Shown: positions 47,881 to 63,000, numbered from the stretch's first letter. The stretch is 64,000 nt of DNA from Patiria pectinifera (GCA_029964075.1 CM057144.1:12485281-12549280), one strand, 5' to 3'. Numbers and translations: made by a program. Notes: generated from the letters alone by a model not told the origin.

Positions 47881-50800
47881 TTAAATGCCATTCGCCGATT
47901 TCATAGGCAACAATCATGACTGAAAATATACTGATTTGATTTTGCACCTCGCTGAATGTAGGCTGCTCAAGATGGACCGATTATTTAGCAAAATCTGCCT
48001 GACTTCAGTATTTTTGTTTAAAGAGACTTGCACTACTTATAATAATTGTATCAATTAATAAATATTGATTTTTTCCGAAATATGTTGAGGTTGCAAAATA
48101 CCGTCACTGTTTGCAATGTGTCGGATGGCTGCATTTTATGAGGTGCATGAATAATTATGATATTTCAAAATCATAGTAATTGTTGTAACAAATAATGTAG
48201 CATCGCTACTTAATTGCTTTCTATTGAGATTTGAAATTTCACAGTAAATTAGAAGGCAAGAAGAAAGAAGTCAAGTTTTCTCGGCAACAGAAAATTTTCG
48301 ATCCCCATTGAAAAAACAAACCACGCGAGGTCAGTTTGCGCGCGTTATTGAATCTTCAAAACCACTTAATCTTGTCTCCACTTTTTCTATTCGTGCCAGA
48401 CAATGATTTTTTTTCCATTAGAAGGTTAGGTATGAAATTGAAAATGTATTTTCATCTCTGAATAGGCGACGCTGTACTGGTAAAGAACACACTCGAGAGC
48501 ATGCAACGCATGAACCGCTATGTTATTGCTTTGCCGTGCGCCTTGGGTGCGCGCGCGCATGCGCCCGGGGGCCTTGGCAACGGGCCCATTGTACATGCTT
48601 TTTCTTATCCCTGAGAACAATGTGAGCAAGAAGACAACGCTAATCACGTCTCAAAGGGAAGACAGTGTTGTGTACACGACGTGTTTGGACGGTGTTTTGT
48701 AACGCTACCGTGCGAACGGAGTAATAAGTCGGCAAACTGTAGGCCGGCCGCTACTTAATGATTGTGCGCGGATGAGGTTTGCTGCTAATTTTCAAGACGG
48801 AAAACTTGAGGTTTTAAGACGTACGTGCTATCACAAAAACTGGATGGAGGAGAACTTCCTTTTTTCCTGCCGATAAAGAAAAGGTAAAGTTTGTTTCAGT
48901 GTGTGTACACGTTCATCCTCATATTTACCGATAACAAGGCAGTCGGGACATTATGAGATTGGTATGAGATTTAGGAAAGATACATTCATTAATATCCAGT
49001 ACGGAGGAAGATGTCACACGACACAAAAAAAAAGCCTGATTAAAAGAAAATGGCGGGATGATTGTAATCGCATGACTTTAAAGAAAGAAAAAGAAAGAAA
49101 ATGTAGGAATTGAAAGTCTGTTTGTGATGTTTAATCTGACATAAATTCTCGAGCATGTATCATTTCTAAAAAGCAAGGAATCCCCTAAATTGAGCTGGCC
49201 AAGATGTGCGTGCTCAAACGAAACCCATGTACAGTTTCATGATTTTTTGGGGGAAGAACTATACTGCACCATGCAAAATCGATCATTCGGAAATATGATT
49301 TGCGATGAATAAATCAGTGCTCGAACATTGTAATGAAATAAGCCATCCACTGCTCACTATAGGCTATATAATTGTGCAAAGGTGCGGGGTAATATATAGC
49401 AACTGCAATAAGTGATGTGTTCTGGCAATATGAGACAGAACTGGGCAGAGGTTGAAATGAGGGTTTGCAAATATTAGAAAAAAAAAGAATAAAACTCTCC
49501 TTACAATACTGTTTGATGTACTTCAAGCGGACATTCCGTTGACAAGTTTTAAAGTTTTAAAGTTTTCACTTATCGACATGTCAAAAAAGTAAAATACATA
49601 AAAAATTAAGGGCCATAAATTTCGAGTTTTGTATTCGTGAGAATGAAAGATGCCGATTGCTATTCCTTAACACTTTTATTCCACGTATCTTACATGTATA
49701 CTACATCTTTAACACAATAGTAGACATGTCAAACTCTACAAATACATGTATGCCTAAATCTGAAAATCGGGGTTAAATTACGCCCTTTCAGTTTTTGGGG
49801 GTATTTTTCTCCACTTCGGCCTGTGCCCAGTTCCGTCTCATTTTACCAGAACGCTTCACATTATTTCGTGGGCATGTCATGTTGGCTGTCATTAGATTCG
49901 TATACGGAAAATAATGAGAGGCCATTTTTTTAGAGTAGGGAAAACACAATTTTATCCGTGTATTTCAAAATACAAAATTGCTTCATCGACGTCTCTTTCC
50001 TAACGCTTGATGTGGGCGGAACTAAGAAGCTAATCACGCTGCTATATAGTCGAGTCTATATTTAAAAAAAAAAAATCTGTAATGCACTCGGTGACTTCCA
50101 TGACCTGTCGTTACATTACGAATTTAATCGAATGTGTATCAGAGACAAAAGAATTGCAGATTTGTTCCCTGTGATTCTTATTCTTTTAAAAAACACTGAA
50201 TGTGTCTGTCTCGCAAGGTTTCTTTCTGATCCATTACTATAGGGCCCAATAGCCAGTTATTTCCGTGCATTGAAAAAAAAATCAAATGGAATTTCATACT
50301 TTGTGTAGCCCCCTACTGCAAAAAAATTTCACTTTTTTTATGCAGAATAAGATCGGAATGATTTCGTATGAACTTGCAAACTTAAAATTGTCTTTTGACA
50401 CGATTCGACTGAAATGTGAAATTGAAATGTGACTTCGACTATACTCCAAAGAGTGTCGAAGTTAAATATTTACCAGATGGTACATTATATTTATCAGGTA
50501 CAGCCTATGTTTCTTAATTATACAGTCCGATAAAATCGAAGTGAATTTATATAATCAGATTGTGATTGTATTTTCGACTCAAAAATATTTTGACTGAAAG
50601 AGAACAAAATAAGTACAGTTTAGTATAGCTAGGCTGAATCGTTTACAGGATTTGTTGAGTAAACCCCTGAAGTAAAAAGTTTGCGTTTAACGTGACTCAA
50701 CAAAGAGACGGGAAATTTTATATTCATAATGAACTTGTCGTTGTGATATTAGATCTAATGGACCTTTCTACCCTCGAGCTTGTGTGCACTCTAAAAGGCT

Positions 50801-53593
50801 GCCCATCATGCACTCACAGTACAAATGGACGTGGCTGATATGACGTTGCCATTACAGTAGATCGCTTGAAACCATTAGCAAGCAACGACCCGCCGAGGAG
50901 GAATTGTAAAGAAAAAGACAATTATACAGATGACAGGAAAAGCCTTATGTAACGGCCATTGCTACTGTAGCTGTATGCGTTCACTCTATGATCGCTCACC
51001 AAAATTAATGCAAACTGATGAACGAAGGGTTTTGAGGGTCTTTTTTTAATAGATATTTTACATTCTCATCGTGTGTATTAATTAACCAAAAGTAAAAAAC
51101 GTATTATTTGACATTTTGAAATTAAAGAAACTCAGACAATTGCAGTTATTTACAAAATTTCATTAAAATTTAGACTGATACTAAACAAGAACTGGGAATA
51201 AACTGGAAAAATTTGAATGTTTTTAGGCAAGGTAAAATTTAAGACGATGTCTTGTTTTATAAACGAAAGGACTTTTAATTTTACAGTAATTCCTTAGGCC
51301 TATATTTTTAATGTAATGAGTAATCCACATCAGGTTGTTAGGCATCTATCTGTTCTCCTCCTTCATTTATTCAAGTAAACAATCCCGAAAATACCTCTTG
51401 CCGTTGTAATTGTCTCCAAATGACCGTACTACAAAAGTTAAAATTACAAAATTGACTCATTAAAAATTTAGGTTGAATTCAGAAGCAACGGCTTCTGTTT
51501 CATGTCCGTATTAGCACAGAGTCACGCGACCATAGAAATGTCATGGGATATGCGTCGTGTCGTCGTATTTTTCTTGCGGCTGAACGACACGTTAATATTA
51601 ATTGGCGTATTAAAGTCCGAACAAAGATGGAATGATGAATTTAACTCCAAAAAAGAGGAAGAAATTTTAAACAAAACTGAGTGCAAAAGACTAAATAACT
51701 ATTTCTGACTAATGGATTTTTTTCTGGCCCATGATCACCGTGTAGAAATAATGCGTAAAGAGATACCCGCGCGGCGCAGTGCGCGAAGTAAAACGTGCGC
51801 ATACATTTATGACGTCACTATGTGCCAAAGACTCACTGCGAATGACGTAACACGGATTCGTTGACGCGCCTGCGCTCTGCGTAAGAATTAACGTTTTCAA
51901 AATACGCGTATCACGCACGCAGTATACATTGCCGGCTTGGTAACAGAACGCAAACGGGACGCACAGGAACACTCTTATGCGCCGGCTGAACAAAAAAGTA
52001 TCGTAGGAAAAGAATTTGAAACATTTTTTTTCCGGGGATAGGTTGACAGAATGACGACTTAACACCACCACCACTTCGCCAGGTTGAAGTGGTGATATGT
52101 AGAGGTCACAAGCGAATGGATAAGGTAGGAATAGACGCAGATTTTCACCACTTTTTTTATTTGAATCATTAGCAAAGTCAAAATTGTTGTGTCTGAAATT
52201 GTTATTTATTTGCGCCGTTGGCGTTCCATTATTGTGAAGGCGAATTAAGTCCCGCCAAAGTCCTTCGCTAATTGGAAGTTATTTCACATTGAAGAAGCCT
52301 AGCCGAACAAAGACACCATTAAGAAGTTTACATTACCTGCATATTTTTTGGGGGCATATTTCAAATGGAATTGTCAAGAAAATATCTGATACATAATGTA
52401 ATTAACAGCGCAGGTCCCTAGGCATGGGCTGATACTCTAGCCGGTAAACATGCATGCACCGCTCGTCGATACGCGATGCACTCCGACACTTTCGTTAGTT
52501 GAGTGAAAACAGCATTTTATCATCAACTTCAAAATAAACGGATTTAAAAAAAAACGTATATAAATTAGTGACATGTCCTCTTTTTTCTTGTGCATATGTG
52601 ATTGGACATAATTTGATTGTTTTATTCACTCGTTGAATGTTGTGTCCATGGGCCAAGATACTTCAATGGCGATATAGAGGCTTACAACAATTTCATTTAT
52701 GAAACTCATCATTGTAGATATAGGCCTACCAACCCGCACAACCCATATGCCTAAAGCTACAATAAATTATTATAATAACAGCGATTTTAGTCCGCGAAAC
52801 CTGACCCCAATTCGACTCAACTCAAATGCCGTCTTCTGACAGCTTAATGCATTTTTTTTCTGGACTGTCGCCCACAATAACTGGTTTTGTAAATTGTGCC
52901 TGGATCACAGATGGATGACAATCTATTGCGGGTGCCATGATAACGAAATGGCGTGTGGCGCTTAAGAGCACCGTAAATAAAAATGGGCATAACGTCAGCG
53001 CAATAAACAAATCATTGTCGGTTCGTTGTTATGGTGATGTCATACATTTTCCATACCGGTATAACGTTACATAAGGTTACAGACTAAAGTACATTGAGTG
53101 AGTAAAATACATGTAATGTTTGTCACGAACGAAAAAGGTAAAAGTGAAATGAAATGCACACTAAATATGTGGTAAAATTTGTTTCAATACAAATAAGCAT
53201 GCCGTAGGAGGATAAATATCAATTTAAAATTGTTAAAACTGGACGAGAAATTCGTACAGAAAAAAGTCTCAAAGTTTATGGCAGAACATTGTAATTATTC
53301 TTTAGTTTTGTAAATGATGTAAATTCATCTTATTCATATACACGCAGTACGCAGTTTTATTGTTAAAAATTCCTAAAGTTTGCTTTTTGTGACATTTTAA
53401 TGAACGTTACCATTTTTATCAACCTGTCTAAAGTTTGCCTGTAACATTTTTAATGAAGTTAATGCTTTTGTAGTAATGTTATTATGTATTGCAAGTATAT
53501 TTGGAGGTTTTTTTCGTTGTGTGTCCAACCTGCATGTGTTTTGGTTTTAAAGCCGTGTCCTGGGTTCTGTGTACATTCTCTTATTTGTAATGA
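47881..53593. other. AT-rich intergenic sequence, no gene recognised
   Basis: About 5.7 kb without recognisable coding motifs on either strand. A short CG-rich patch (48530-48590, gcgcgcgcatgcgcccgggg) stands out from the AT-rich surroundings. Confidence 0.5.
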
Positions 53594-53599
53594 AATAAA
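53594..53599 (+). terminator. Orphan poly(A) signal AATAAA
   Basis: AATAAA lies in gaaataaagaatg with a T-rich, GT-containing stretch 25-40 bases later, as at a real cleavage site. No upstream plus-strand exon was recognised, so it may belong to an unannotated or noncoding transcript. Confidence 0.3.
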
Positions 53600-53801
53600 G
53601 AATGATTTATAATAAAATTGTTGTGTTTTTTTACTTGCAGATGTACCATTTCAGAAAATGTGCAAGAGAAATGTTAAACAATAGAAGTGCGTATATAGGC
53701 CTATACTGCGCGTAGTCATGAATAAGATAAATTTACATCATTTACACACGGAAAAAAATACAATGTTCTGGCATATTTTGGGATTCTTTTCTGTACGAAG
53801 G

Positions 53802-53972
53802 CTCATCCAGTTTTTTTACCTTTTTTTTATCCTCTTAGAACATGCTGATTGCCTTTTCCCATGACGATTCAACTCCGCTGCTAATTCTCATCCAGTTTTT
53901 TAACCATTTTTTTTTATCCTCTTAGAACATGCTGATTGGCTTTTCCCATGACGATTCAACTCCGCTGCTAAT
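53802..53972. repeat. Recent 85-bp tandem duplication upstream of SLC24 exon 1
   Basis: Two units starting ctcatccagttttttt at 53802 and 53887 are almost identical through atgctgattgncttttccca and gattcaactccgctgctaat. High identity implies a recent event. Confidence 0.92.
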
Positions 53973-54029
53973 TCTCGGAGAATTTATCGACGAAAAATGC
54001 CCACAAGGAAATGAATAATATTGGTTTCC

Positions 54030-54063
54030 TTTTCTCTCTCTCTGCCCCTCTCTCTCTCTCTTT
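54030..54063. repeat. CT microsatellite forming a probable polypyrimidine tract
   Basis: (CT)n with one interruption is followed by ttatggccacag, which together look like a 3' splice site ending at 54073, two bases before an in-frame ATG. Confidence 0.75.
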
Positions 54064-54075
54064 ATGGCCACAGTA

Positions 54076-57000
54076 ATGGAAACTAAAGGGCTATACCCGT
54101 CTCTGGCATCATCCGCGCAGGCACCCGGGGGCTGCCGCAGGGCGGGACCCATAGCCATGGGTGCCAGACGGCATCGGAGGAGGCCCAGCGCACGCTGGAT
54201 GATCCGCACTGGCGTACTTCTCGGGATATTTGCGATCTCCACGCTCTACTTTGCTGCACTCGGCCGGGGAACAAGCTATGATAATGCTGCAGGTGAGATT
54301 TTTTTTTTTGATTGGGATTATGTGAAAACTGCAACATGAGTAAGGCCCGCCTAGATAAACCAGTGTTGTAGGACTCGAGTCCAGGACTCGGACTCGTGTC
54401 ACATTTTTCAGACTCGGACTCGACTCGAGTCACATTGGAAAATGACTCGGACTCGGACTCGGACTCGACCGTGATGACTCGGACTCGAGCGTGGTGACTC
54501 GTGACTCAAGTCACGCATTTTCATTGAGGAATAATGTTTGGATGATAGAACGTGGAGGGAAGGGATGGAGGAGGTTTTTTAGGGATTGGAATTTAAAGGA
54601 AAACACATTTTGGGTCTAAACATGTACACACAAGGTCAACTAGTATATACATGTACACTGGGATTTACTTAAAAGACAGAATGGATATTGAAAAAGTAAT
54701 TAAAAAAAACTCTGATAAGTTTGGTGAACAACTAAAAACAAGTGATTCGTGACTCGGACTCGGACTCGAGGCTTGTGACTCGAGACTCGGGGTCGGACTC
54801 GAGGCTTGTGACTCGAGACTCGGACTCGGACTCGACGTTGCTGACTCGGCTATAACACTGATATAAGCACACTGACAAACCACTGGGTATAGAGAGTGTG
54901 AAGGGGGTTGATAAATGGTTGTGCGGTCCTAACGTGGCAAGGTAACACACGTGTTTGTTTTCTTCAGTCTTAATGTACTAATTAATATATTGTTTTATCC
55001 ATACCCCTTGAGTAGGCCTACTTAGGGGGCATTAACCAGGGGCAACGTGCCGGTTTTCTTATTTATTTGTTGGGAAGAGTTTCGGTTGTACAGTGCAATG
55101 ACACCCGTTTGGCCAAAAGTATTTCTGTATTTTTATATTTCATTTAGAGAACTGCGATTTACCGAGCCTGTCGCAAAACGTAATCGGATTTTGATTTGTG
55201 CGGCTGTGTTATCGTTACTATGGCAACATATCATTAAGAATCACAGCGGGTAATGCAGCATGATCAACTGTTCCTTTTGATTTTCTTTTCTTTTAACTGG
55301 AAAAGCATAAACTGAACAAATTACATCTTCAATTTGAAAACGCGAGATAGTTATGAGGATGTGCGTAACTGAAGTAAAGCTGGCAATAAGTCACTCGTCA
55401 CTCGTGTGGAACAAATTACTCATCGTTCATTACAGGGTGTCCCCCAAAGAGTTGGGCAAGCAGATATCCTTTAATTTCTCAAAAACTACTTAACATAAGT
55501 ATTTCATCTTGGAGGAGCTTATCGGTGGAGCTTATTAATTATACTCTTGTGTACAATCAGTGAAAATCCATGGAAACGTGTTCATGCAAACCAGAGATCT
55601 AACAGATTGTAAAACGCTATGGGTTTTTTTCACCTGTTCCACACAGTTAGTGACATTACTGCATATCAGATTATCACTGGTCTTTTCACACCGATGTAAA
55701 TTAAGTTTAACTGTAAAAATCCCATCCCATTGGAATGGGTGAAAACCCATTGCCTTTTATAATCTGTTAGATCTCTGGTTTGCATGAACGGATTTCCATG
55801 GCATTTTTACTGAATACCCAAGAGTATTTGCTCCATCAAGACGAAGTACTCATGTTAAGTAGTTAATGAGAAAGTAAAGGAAATCTGCTTGCACAACTTC
55901 TTTTGTGGGACACCATTGAGAAATAATCTTAGAAGATCTTCGTTTCAAACATTTCAGTTTTTATCGGAACGATGAACTGTGAATTTCAAACAGAAAGCTG
56001 AACTCGGGATAAGTAAAACAGACTCTCTTGCGAGTTTCAAGCAAAGTCACCATAGCAACTAAGAACAACAAACACAGCCAACGTGATGATAAGTTGCCAT
56101 GCTTGCTTGTTTGCCGATTGTATCCAACAGTTTTGCTTGTTCCGTTTCACGGTCGGCTTAACTTATAAGACCGCTATAGTTGCGCTTCTCCCTTTTCTTC
56201 GCCCATAATCGGATCGATTCAAGCTCGACCTCTCAATAGTCGTCCTTTTTAATCCTCCAAGACCAGATCATCTGATACACAACCCTGCAGTGTTGGCATA
56301 TATCCTTAGTGTAATCTGCACCGCTGGGAGATATTATACGAGAAGCGACTTTATATTCATAAGCAATTCAGGTGTATCGATCGTCAAGGGTTTGAGGACC
56401 CAGTCTAGTTGTAAAGTCGTCAAACTATCGCGACTGTTTCCGTACGCAGTCCCGTTTGGAAAGAAAAAAACACGGGAAATTACGAAGCTACCGAGCACAA
56501 CTTAATGAAATAACACCCAATTTCACGGTACTGCGTAACCGATTATTTCAGTCTCGTTTCCATGGGTACGATCTTGCTGCGCCATGTTGTTTCCCACCAT
56601 GCCTTGCGCGAAGGAACGCGCACGCGCAAAAAGGGCCTAATTATCCACGAGTCTGCAATAATTGAGAGAATAAGGTAAACTCCTCATTTTTGGAACTTGT
56701 GTAAAGAAATGAAAGCAATACAGTTACAAATTTTGTGTAATTAGACTTACTCTAATGTTTTAAGCCACATTTAAATAAAAAATGAAAGTGAGGCTATAGT
56801 GAATAAATACACATGTAGTCTGGCACCATCCCATTCAACAGTTCACAATTTATGAAGTACATTCAGGGAACACGACAAAAATGGCCACCTTGTGCATAAG
56901 GCCCATGGAGTTGGGCTGCAGTTATTCAAACAGCGGGTCGGGCATAGAGCTATATTTAATTAATATAGCTCTATGGGGTCAAGTCGGTCTGTGGGCTTTA

Positions 57001-60000
57001 CCCCCATTCGACACTTGGTGGCGCCGTAGGTAGCGAAAACTTGAATGATAATTTATACACGTTAATTTTTTTTCACACGTATACGCTTTGCGTCCCTTTT
57101 TGGAAGCCTTTTACCGCATTTGCCAACTATAAAACGCGACGCGAAGGGGAGTATTTACCTAGTACCTCCGCTCACGTGATTTTATTTCGATACAGTCATG
57201 AAACGGTCGTTGTCGATCCGAAGGCAGCTTTGTTCGAGATCATGTCGCTCACTGATCCCCTTTCTTGAGTGGGTATTCCTGAGCCAAGGATGACAACGAG
57301 AAATCGATTGGGAACGGCCTTCGTTGAACACTTGAAGAAGGACTTTTTTGTCCACTCCAAAATAACGGTACAGGAAGAGGATTACAAAACTACCGATAGC
57401 TTTGTTAAACAACTTCAGGTAATGAAGTGCAGCTACCTGCGGCAAGGTTATTGATACACCTTGCAAGACTTTCTTTAGGTCTTGTCAGTCGGTTGGGCCG
57501 GGGACAACAGAGTATAGGTTGGGTTTGGAAACGCGAAAATGATTATTAGTTTTCCTTCTATTATACTTTATTTCTTTTGTATTGATTGTGTCATCGGGAC
57601 AAAGTTTAGATGTGGTTTAGCAGAAACTGGCGTTTCCCGCGTAAACCGTCATTTCAAAAAAAAAAATTAAAAATAGGGGTTGGTTTGTGTAGAGAATTTC
57701 TGACATTTTGTTTGCCATCAGCTGAAAATTTAAAAGTCAAATGGAGCATCACGGTAATTTTCGTATGCAGTTACAACTCTGTAGTTTTTTGGCCTTGGTT
57801 TAAATGAGACTTTTACCATACTGTTGTAATGCAACCTTTGGATACTGTGTCCGCTGCAGTGATTATCGAAAGCTGTCATGCAATTTAATTGCAATACGCG
57901 GCTGCTGCCCACCGATGCAATGCTTTATACGCCCGTCTAGCTGTGCTGTTAGATGCTACACGACGTTCCAAGGCCAATAACGATCAATGCATCGTACAAC
58001 TACGTGCGCAGCAGCTGCTGCTCCGACTAGAAGCAGCTACTAAAAAAAATAAAAGACATGACGAGTACGATTTGTTTAAGACCTTAATGGAAAGCCAATT
58101 CCCAGTGCGTAGAGTTGCCACACAGTGAGATGGAAAAAGGATAGGATTACCACAAGCCTGAGAGCATCTTAGGCCTTCATGAAAAAAAACCTCACCACAG
58201 CGCACTTAATAACACTTACAATTACATGTATTACCAGGATGAACATGTCAAAATTAAGTTTTCTGTCTTGTCTTTTTATATGTTTACTTATCTCATTATA
58301 ATGTAAAGATGCACAAGAGTCACCAAGTGACGGTATATAAGTGGCAGTTGTAATGTCCATCATGTGCGATTCTTGCAAATTGCAATGAGCCATTATGATT
58401 TATGAAGAACCTTTCCAATGAAATAACGAACAAGTCGACCCAAACCTTTCCTACAGTTACCACGGAAACGTTTCCGGTAATCCCAACCCCATCTTCATGA
58501 CGTACGTAAAATGACATTGGCGTGAAAACCTATACTTCATAGATGTGTGACCATGCAGTAACGAAGCCATTGCAGCCATGTCTGACAGTAAATCGCTCTC
58601 GTGTAACAAGCGAATGTAAATCACCCGCTGAAGGTGAATCCTCGCAGAGTCTCGAACGTTCTCGTTGTAAACTTTCTCAAATCTCGTTGTTGTTTTTTTT
58701 CTTTTGAACAATATGTATTTATTTTACACTGTATTGGACCCGCAGGACACAGTGCATACCGGTCCAGACACCTGCTCGCATCTAACGCAACCGGGGGGCT
58801 CAGTGCCATTGAATCATGTGACTATGAGATGCAGCACGTGACCGGACTGTTCGTCGTCATTTACGTCATTTTCATCCTCATTTTCTTCATCTGTAAGTAT
58901 TTGAGACGATTAGTGGCACGCAGCAAACACACCGGTCCATGTCAATTGTCTACGGCATGTTTAAAGTATACTATATAATTATGGACCACTTTGTCATTAA
59001 TTTGTGCTTTCGTTCGTTTGAAGCAGCAAAAGTGCTCAAAATCATATGCGTACATAATTCATGTTACATCATTCGTTTTCATACATACTTATATGCGTAA
59101 TTAGATACTACACAGGCAAGTTTGAAGGGGTTCTTACGCCATAGCTAGTAACCTCCATATACAGGGTGGTCCAGAAAAAAACGGACCGGCATACTTCCAC
59201 TCAAACCACCTGTACCAGTTAATGGACCATCCTTTTAGAACAATTATGATACCAATATCTCCCGATTCGGTCTAGTATTTTTTGCTGCGCAGAGCCTATT
59301 TTCTGAAGCACACTTATTTCATATGGGTTTTATTACATAACAATCCCTCTATCAATTACAATGTAAGTCAAATTCCCGGGCGCAGTTTAGTAGTTCATCG
59401 GGACAAAAATGACCTGCACCTTGCTTCACCAAAAAAGGCTCTAGAACAGAAACTACTGGACCGAATCGGGCGATCTTGGTTTCATTTTTCTTCTTTAAAG
59501 ATTCTCCATGCATTGGTATATGTGGTTTGAGTCTCAGGGTAGTGGAAATATACTGTTTGGGTTTTTTAGCCATCCTGTATAGTTACGACGCCAAAGAGTC
59601 TTCGTTTAGCATGAATGCAGCTTAGCCTCACTTATACATGCATATGGCGTTTTGATTAAAAAAAAATCATAAAACCGTCTTGAGCTGTAAACAGCGTTAA
59701 TAGAATGTATCAGAGAAAACGGCCTTGAACATGGCGGGAACATCTACTAAGACGTTAAAATACAGGCACGACAAGCGAAGTGATTCCTTTGAGAGCTAGA
59801 GAATGGAAAGACGGAAAGAGAAAAGCTTCCGTCATGGCCAAGTCGTGTTACAGCACAATGGAGTTGGCCCTACATTAAATACGTATAGGTAGCTATTAAC
59901 GGTGGAAATTCATGTTCTTTTGTTGTAAGCACGACGGTTACCCAAGGTCACAAACTGTCTAAGAAGAAAAACACCACTTCCCGGGATGGCTGCCTCGCTG

Positions 60001-63000
60001 GAATTCCTTTATGTCTTCGAGTGGCCGTGACATTTACAGACGAATATTTTATTCATTAATTTTGTTGTGAAGCGGAAGCAACTCGCGCCATACAGCCAAG
60101 AGAAAGAGAGATGGAACGGATGATTCAATAATGAACTCTGCGACATCAGCTGTCTCGGCAGTGTATTGTAATTAACGCGCGGTCGGAAATGGAACCTATA
60201 TACACGCCATCAACTTAACGACGGTGATGTGTCACTGGTATTGTTCAAGGCAATCAACGGGGGTTGTCTGTATTTTACGCTGCATTAATTACATGGTGAT
60301 TTTGCATTGTTTTTGATAACTAAAAATTTGTCGCAAAGACAGTGCATGGTTATTAATGACCATCGCTTTAAAATCAGCTGGGCAAGAAATAAACAGGAGT
60401 GAGGTCATTTGGGAAAAAACGTGAGATCAGATCTGACTTGAAAAAAGCCCAATTGTACCCCTGGTTGACCCTAGTATAGGCATGGTCGGTGTATTTCTTG
60501 TCGGGACTGTTGACTTAATGATAAAGCTAGTCTTAATGGAAACTTGTAGTTAAAAGCTGAAAAAAAGACGGGCATGTGTGTTTCCACAACGACTGGATTT
60601 CCAGTCCCCTCGTATTGTCCAGAGAAAACCGGTCAGTGTGCTTGCTAGTTGTGGTTTTGAGACGTATAATCTGCGGCTTGAGCAAACCTTATTAACATGC
60701 ATGGATATTGACCTTTTCCCATAATGCGCTACGAAAACTGGCTCCTCTTTCTACCTCTTGGTGGCGTGCCGTCAAACGCCCGAATGAAATATAGAGCGCA
60801 AAATAATCAAACAGTCGAACCTTGTAAATAAATTATTGTAAAGTTCATTGATCCCAGTGTCTTGAATAGTTTCTGCGTTAATACTGTTCTCTCCAGCGTT
60901 GGCCATTATCTGCGATGATTTCTTTGTGCCGTCGTTGGAGGTCATCTCGGAGCGACTGGAGTTATCTGAGGACGTAGCGGGCGCTACATTCATGGCCGCC
61001 GGCTCCTCGGCCCCAGAGCTGTTTACCTCACTCGCTGGCGTGACTGTTGAGAGTGACGTGGGCGTGGGAACGATCGTGGGATCGGCGCTGTTCAACATCC
61101 TCATCATCATCGCTCTGTCAGCTGCACTTGCTGGTCAGGTACGTTGACTACTTTTTTCCATGGATACGATCTTGATAATTATGCCATCTTGTTTACCAGC
61201 ATGCCTTGTTGGTCTGGTAAGCACAATACTTTTAGAGATTTACCAAATAGACATATAGGCTTTGTCTCCGGCTTCGGCTTAGAGTACCCAGGTCATGACA
61301 AGTAATAACTGTTGTTGAAACTACAATCCATCGGACTGTGAGGCAATCCTGTCGTATCATGCCTCGGGTGTTGATTGGCCCACCTTTTCACGGATGTGAT
61401 GTACATTCTGTATTGTTCTTCAGGTGCTCCAGTTAGACTGGCGTCCACTCCTCCGTGACAGCATCTGCTACGGTGTGTCCATAATCTGTTTCATCATCTT
61501 CTCCTGGGACGGCATATTTGAGATCTACGAGGCCATTGTGCTGTTGGCGCTGTACGTCGTCTACATAGCCATCATGAAGTTCAACAGTTCAATCATGGAC
61601 TTGAATTGGTGAGCTTCCGTTAAACGCCGCATTTGCAGTGTTGAATTCGAGTCCATCGCAAGTCCTCACAGGTCCATCACATTGTCAACTTCGTCCATTG
61701 CCAATTCATGTCACAAGCAATTGGAATGGGCTGTGACAATTGCAATTCCTTCTATTCATTCAAAGTTAGTTGTGACTTGACTTGTGTTGGACTTCACAAC
61801 AGCACTTTGCAATTAAAGGTCTTTTGGAATACTGCTGGAACATTATAGATGGTGCTAATAATACCAACGAGAACCAGTGAATTACGATATTGGTTTAAGT
61901 GCGAATGGTAGCTTATTATGCATGACCAACTTGCCCTCTGCTCGGTGGGAGGGGTAAAACAACACACTACCTTTGCTCGATTGTGACACATTCCATACTT
62001 TTGTTTAATTTAACAGCAAAAGGTGCCGCCGAAAGGGTAAAGTGGAGCCCCTCGAGTCCGAGAACAGCCAGGCAGAGCTCGGGGAAGTCGACAAGGTCGC
62101 ACCGACTGATCAGGCGTTCACGCCCGCTGCGGCTACTCATCAGAAGCAGACACCTCATGTAAGTTGAGATCTCGGTACAAGTGCCCCTTCAAGGGTGAGA
62201 AAGAAAGGGGAAGCAGGTTAGTGGGCATGCCCCCCCTCAACAGTGACACTGATACAACCTAACTATATTAGCATGCACGAGTCAAGATGGTGCCCACTGG
62301 TCCGTCAACTTTGGCGTGCCTTCTCATAGTCGCCGTTGAGGGGGTACTCGAGCACATGGCTGGAGTCTTTGTAACCTAGATTGGGTGTCTTAATTTAGCT
62401 TTCATACCAAATGTGCATAAACTATCATTCTAATCGAACTGTAAGATTTCGCAAACCTGAAAGAATACTATTTAGTTTTTCTTCTCTCAACCTACAGACG
62501 GATCGCAAGCTATCCATCATATCTACAGCGTCTGGGGGCGTTTTGCCAAGGTCTTCTTCCTCTCACAAGCACATATTCCACCATGTCAAGCACGGAGAAC
62601 TCGCAGCCAACTTCGTAAGTCATCTGAATGTGGACGTTTTCATTCCACACCTCAGCCTCATCGTGAAACTACCTCAGGAGATATTTAGGCCCGGATTTGG
62701 AAAACCCTAGATCAATATGGATCTAGTTGAGGAACATCAAATACTATCATTATGAGGCCAGTGGCTTTTTTACTTGTTTGAACCTTGAAGGCGTCTCAAT
62801 GATTCTAAACCCAGAAGAGGTGTAGGCGGATACAGTGAAATTGTGATCTCAAAAAGAAATTATTACTTTTTATTGAATATTTTGATAAAAACGTACTGCT
62901 TTTTTTTCTTTCCCAACCATCCTCTTCCACTGTTGTTTGCTGCCTCCATGTTTTCCTTTTGTTCATTGTTATTCCTCACTTGCACTGCTTTCATTGTTCG

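Noticed and set aside
54064-54066. ATG at 54064 as the SLC24 start codon
   Set aside because: It overlaps a pyrimidine tract plus ccacag 3' splice site; the in-frame ATG at 54076 is preferred, though the first is not excluded.
57297-57316. A 16-base identity (agaaatcgattgggaa) between SLC24 intron 1 and the satellite monomer
   Set aside because: Flanks do not match; at this window size a single 16-mer hit is unlikely but possible by chance, and there is no second block.
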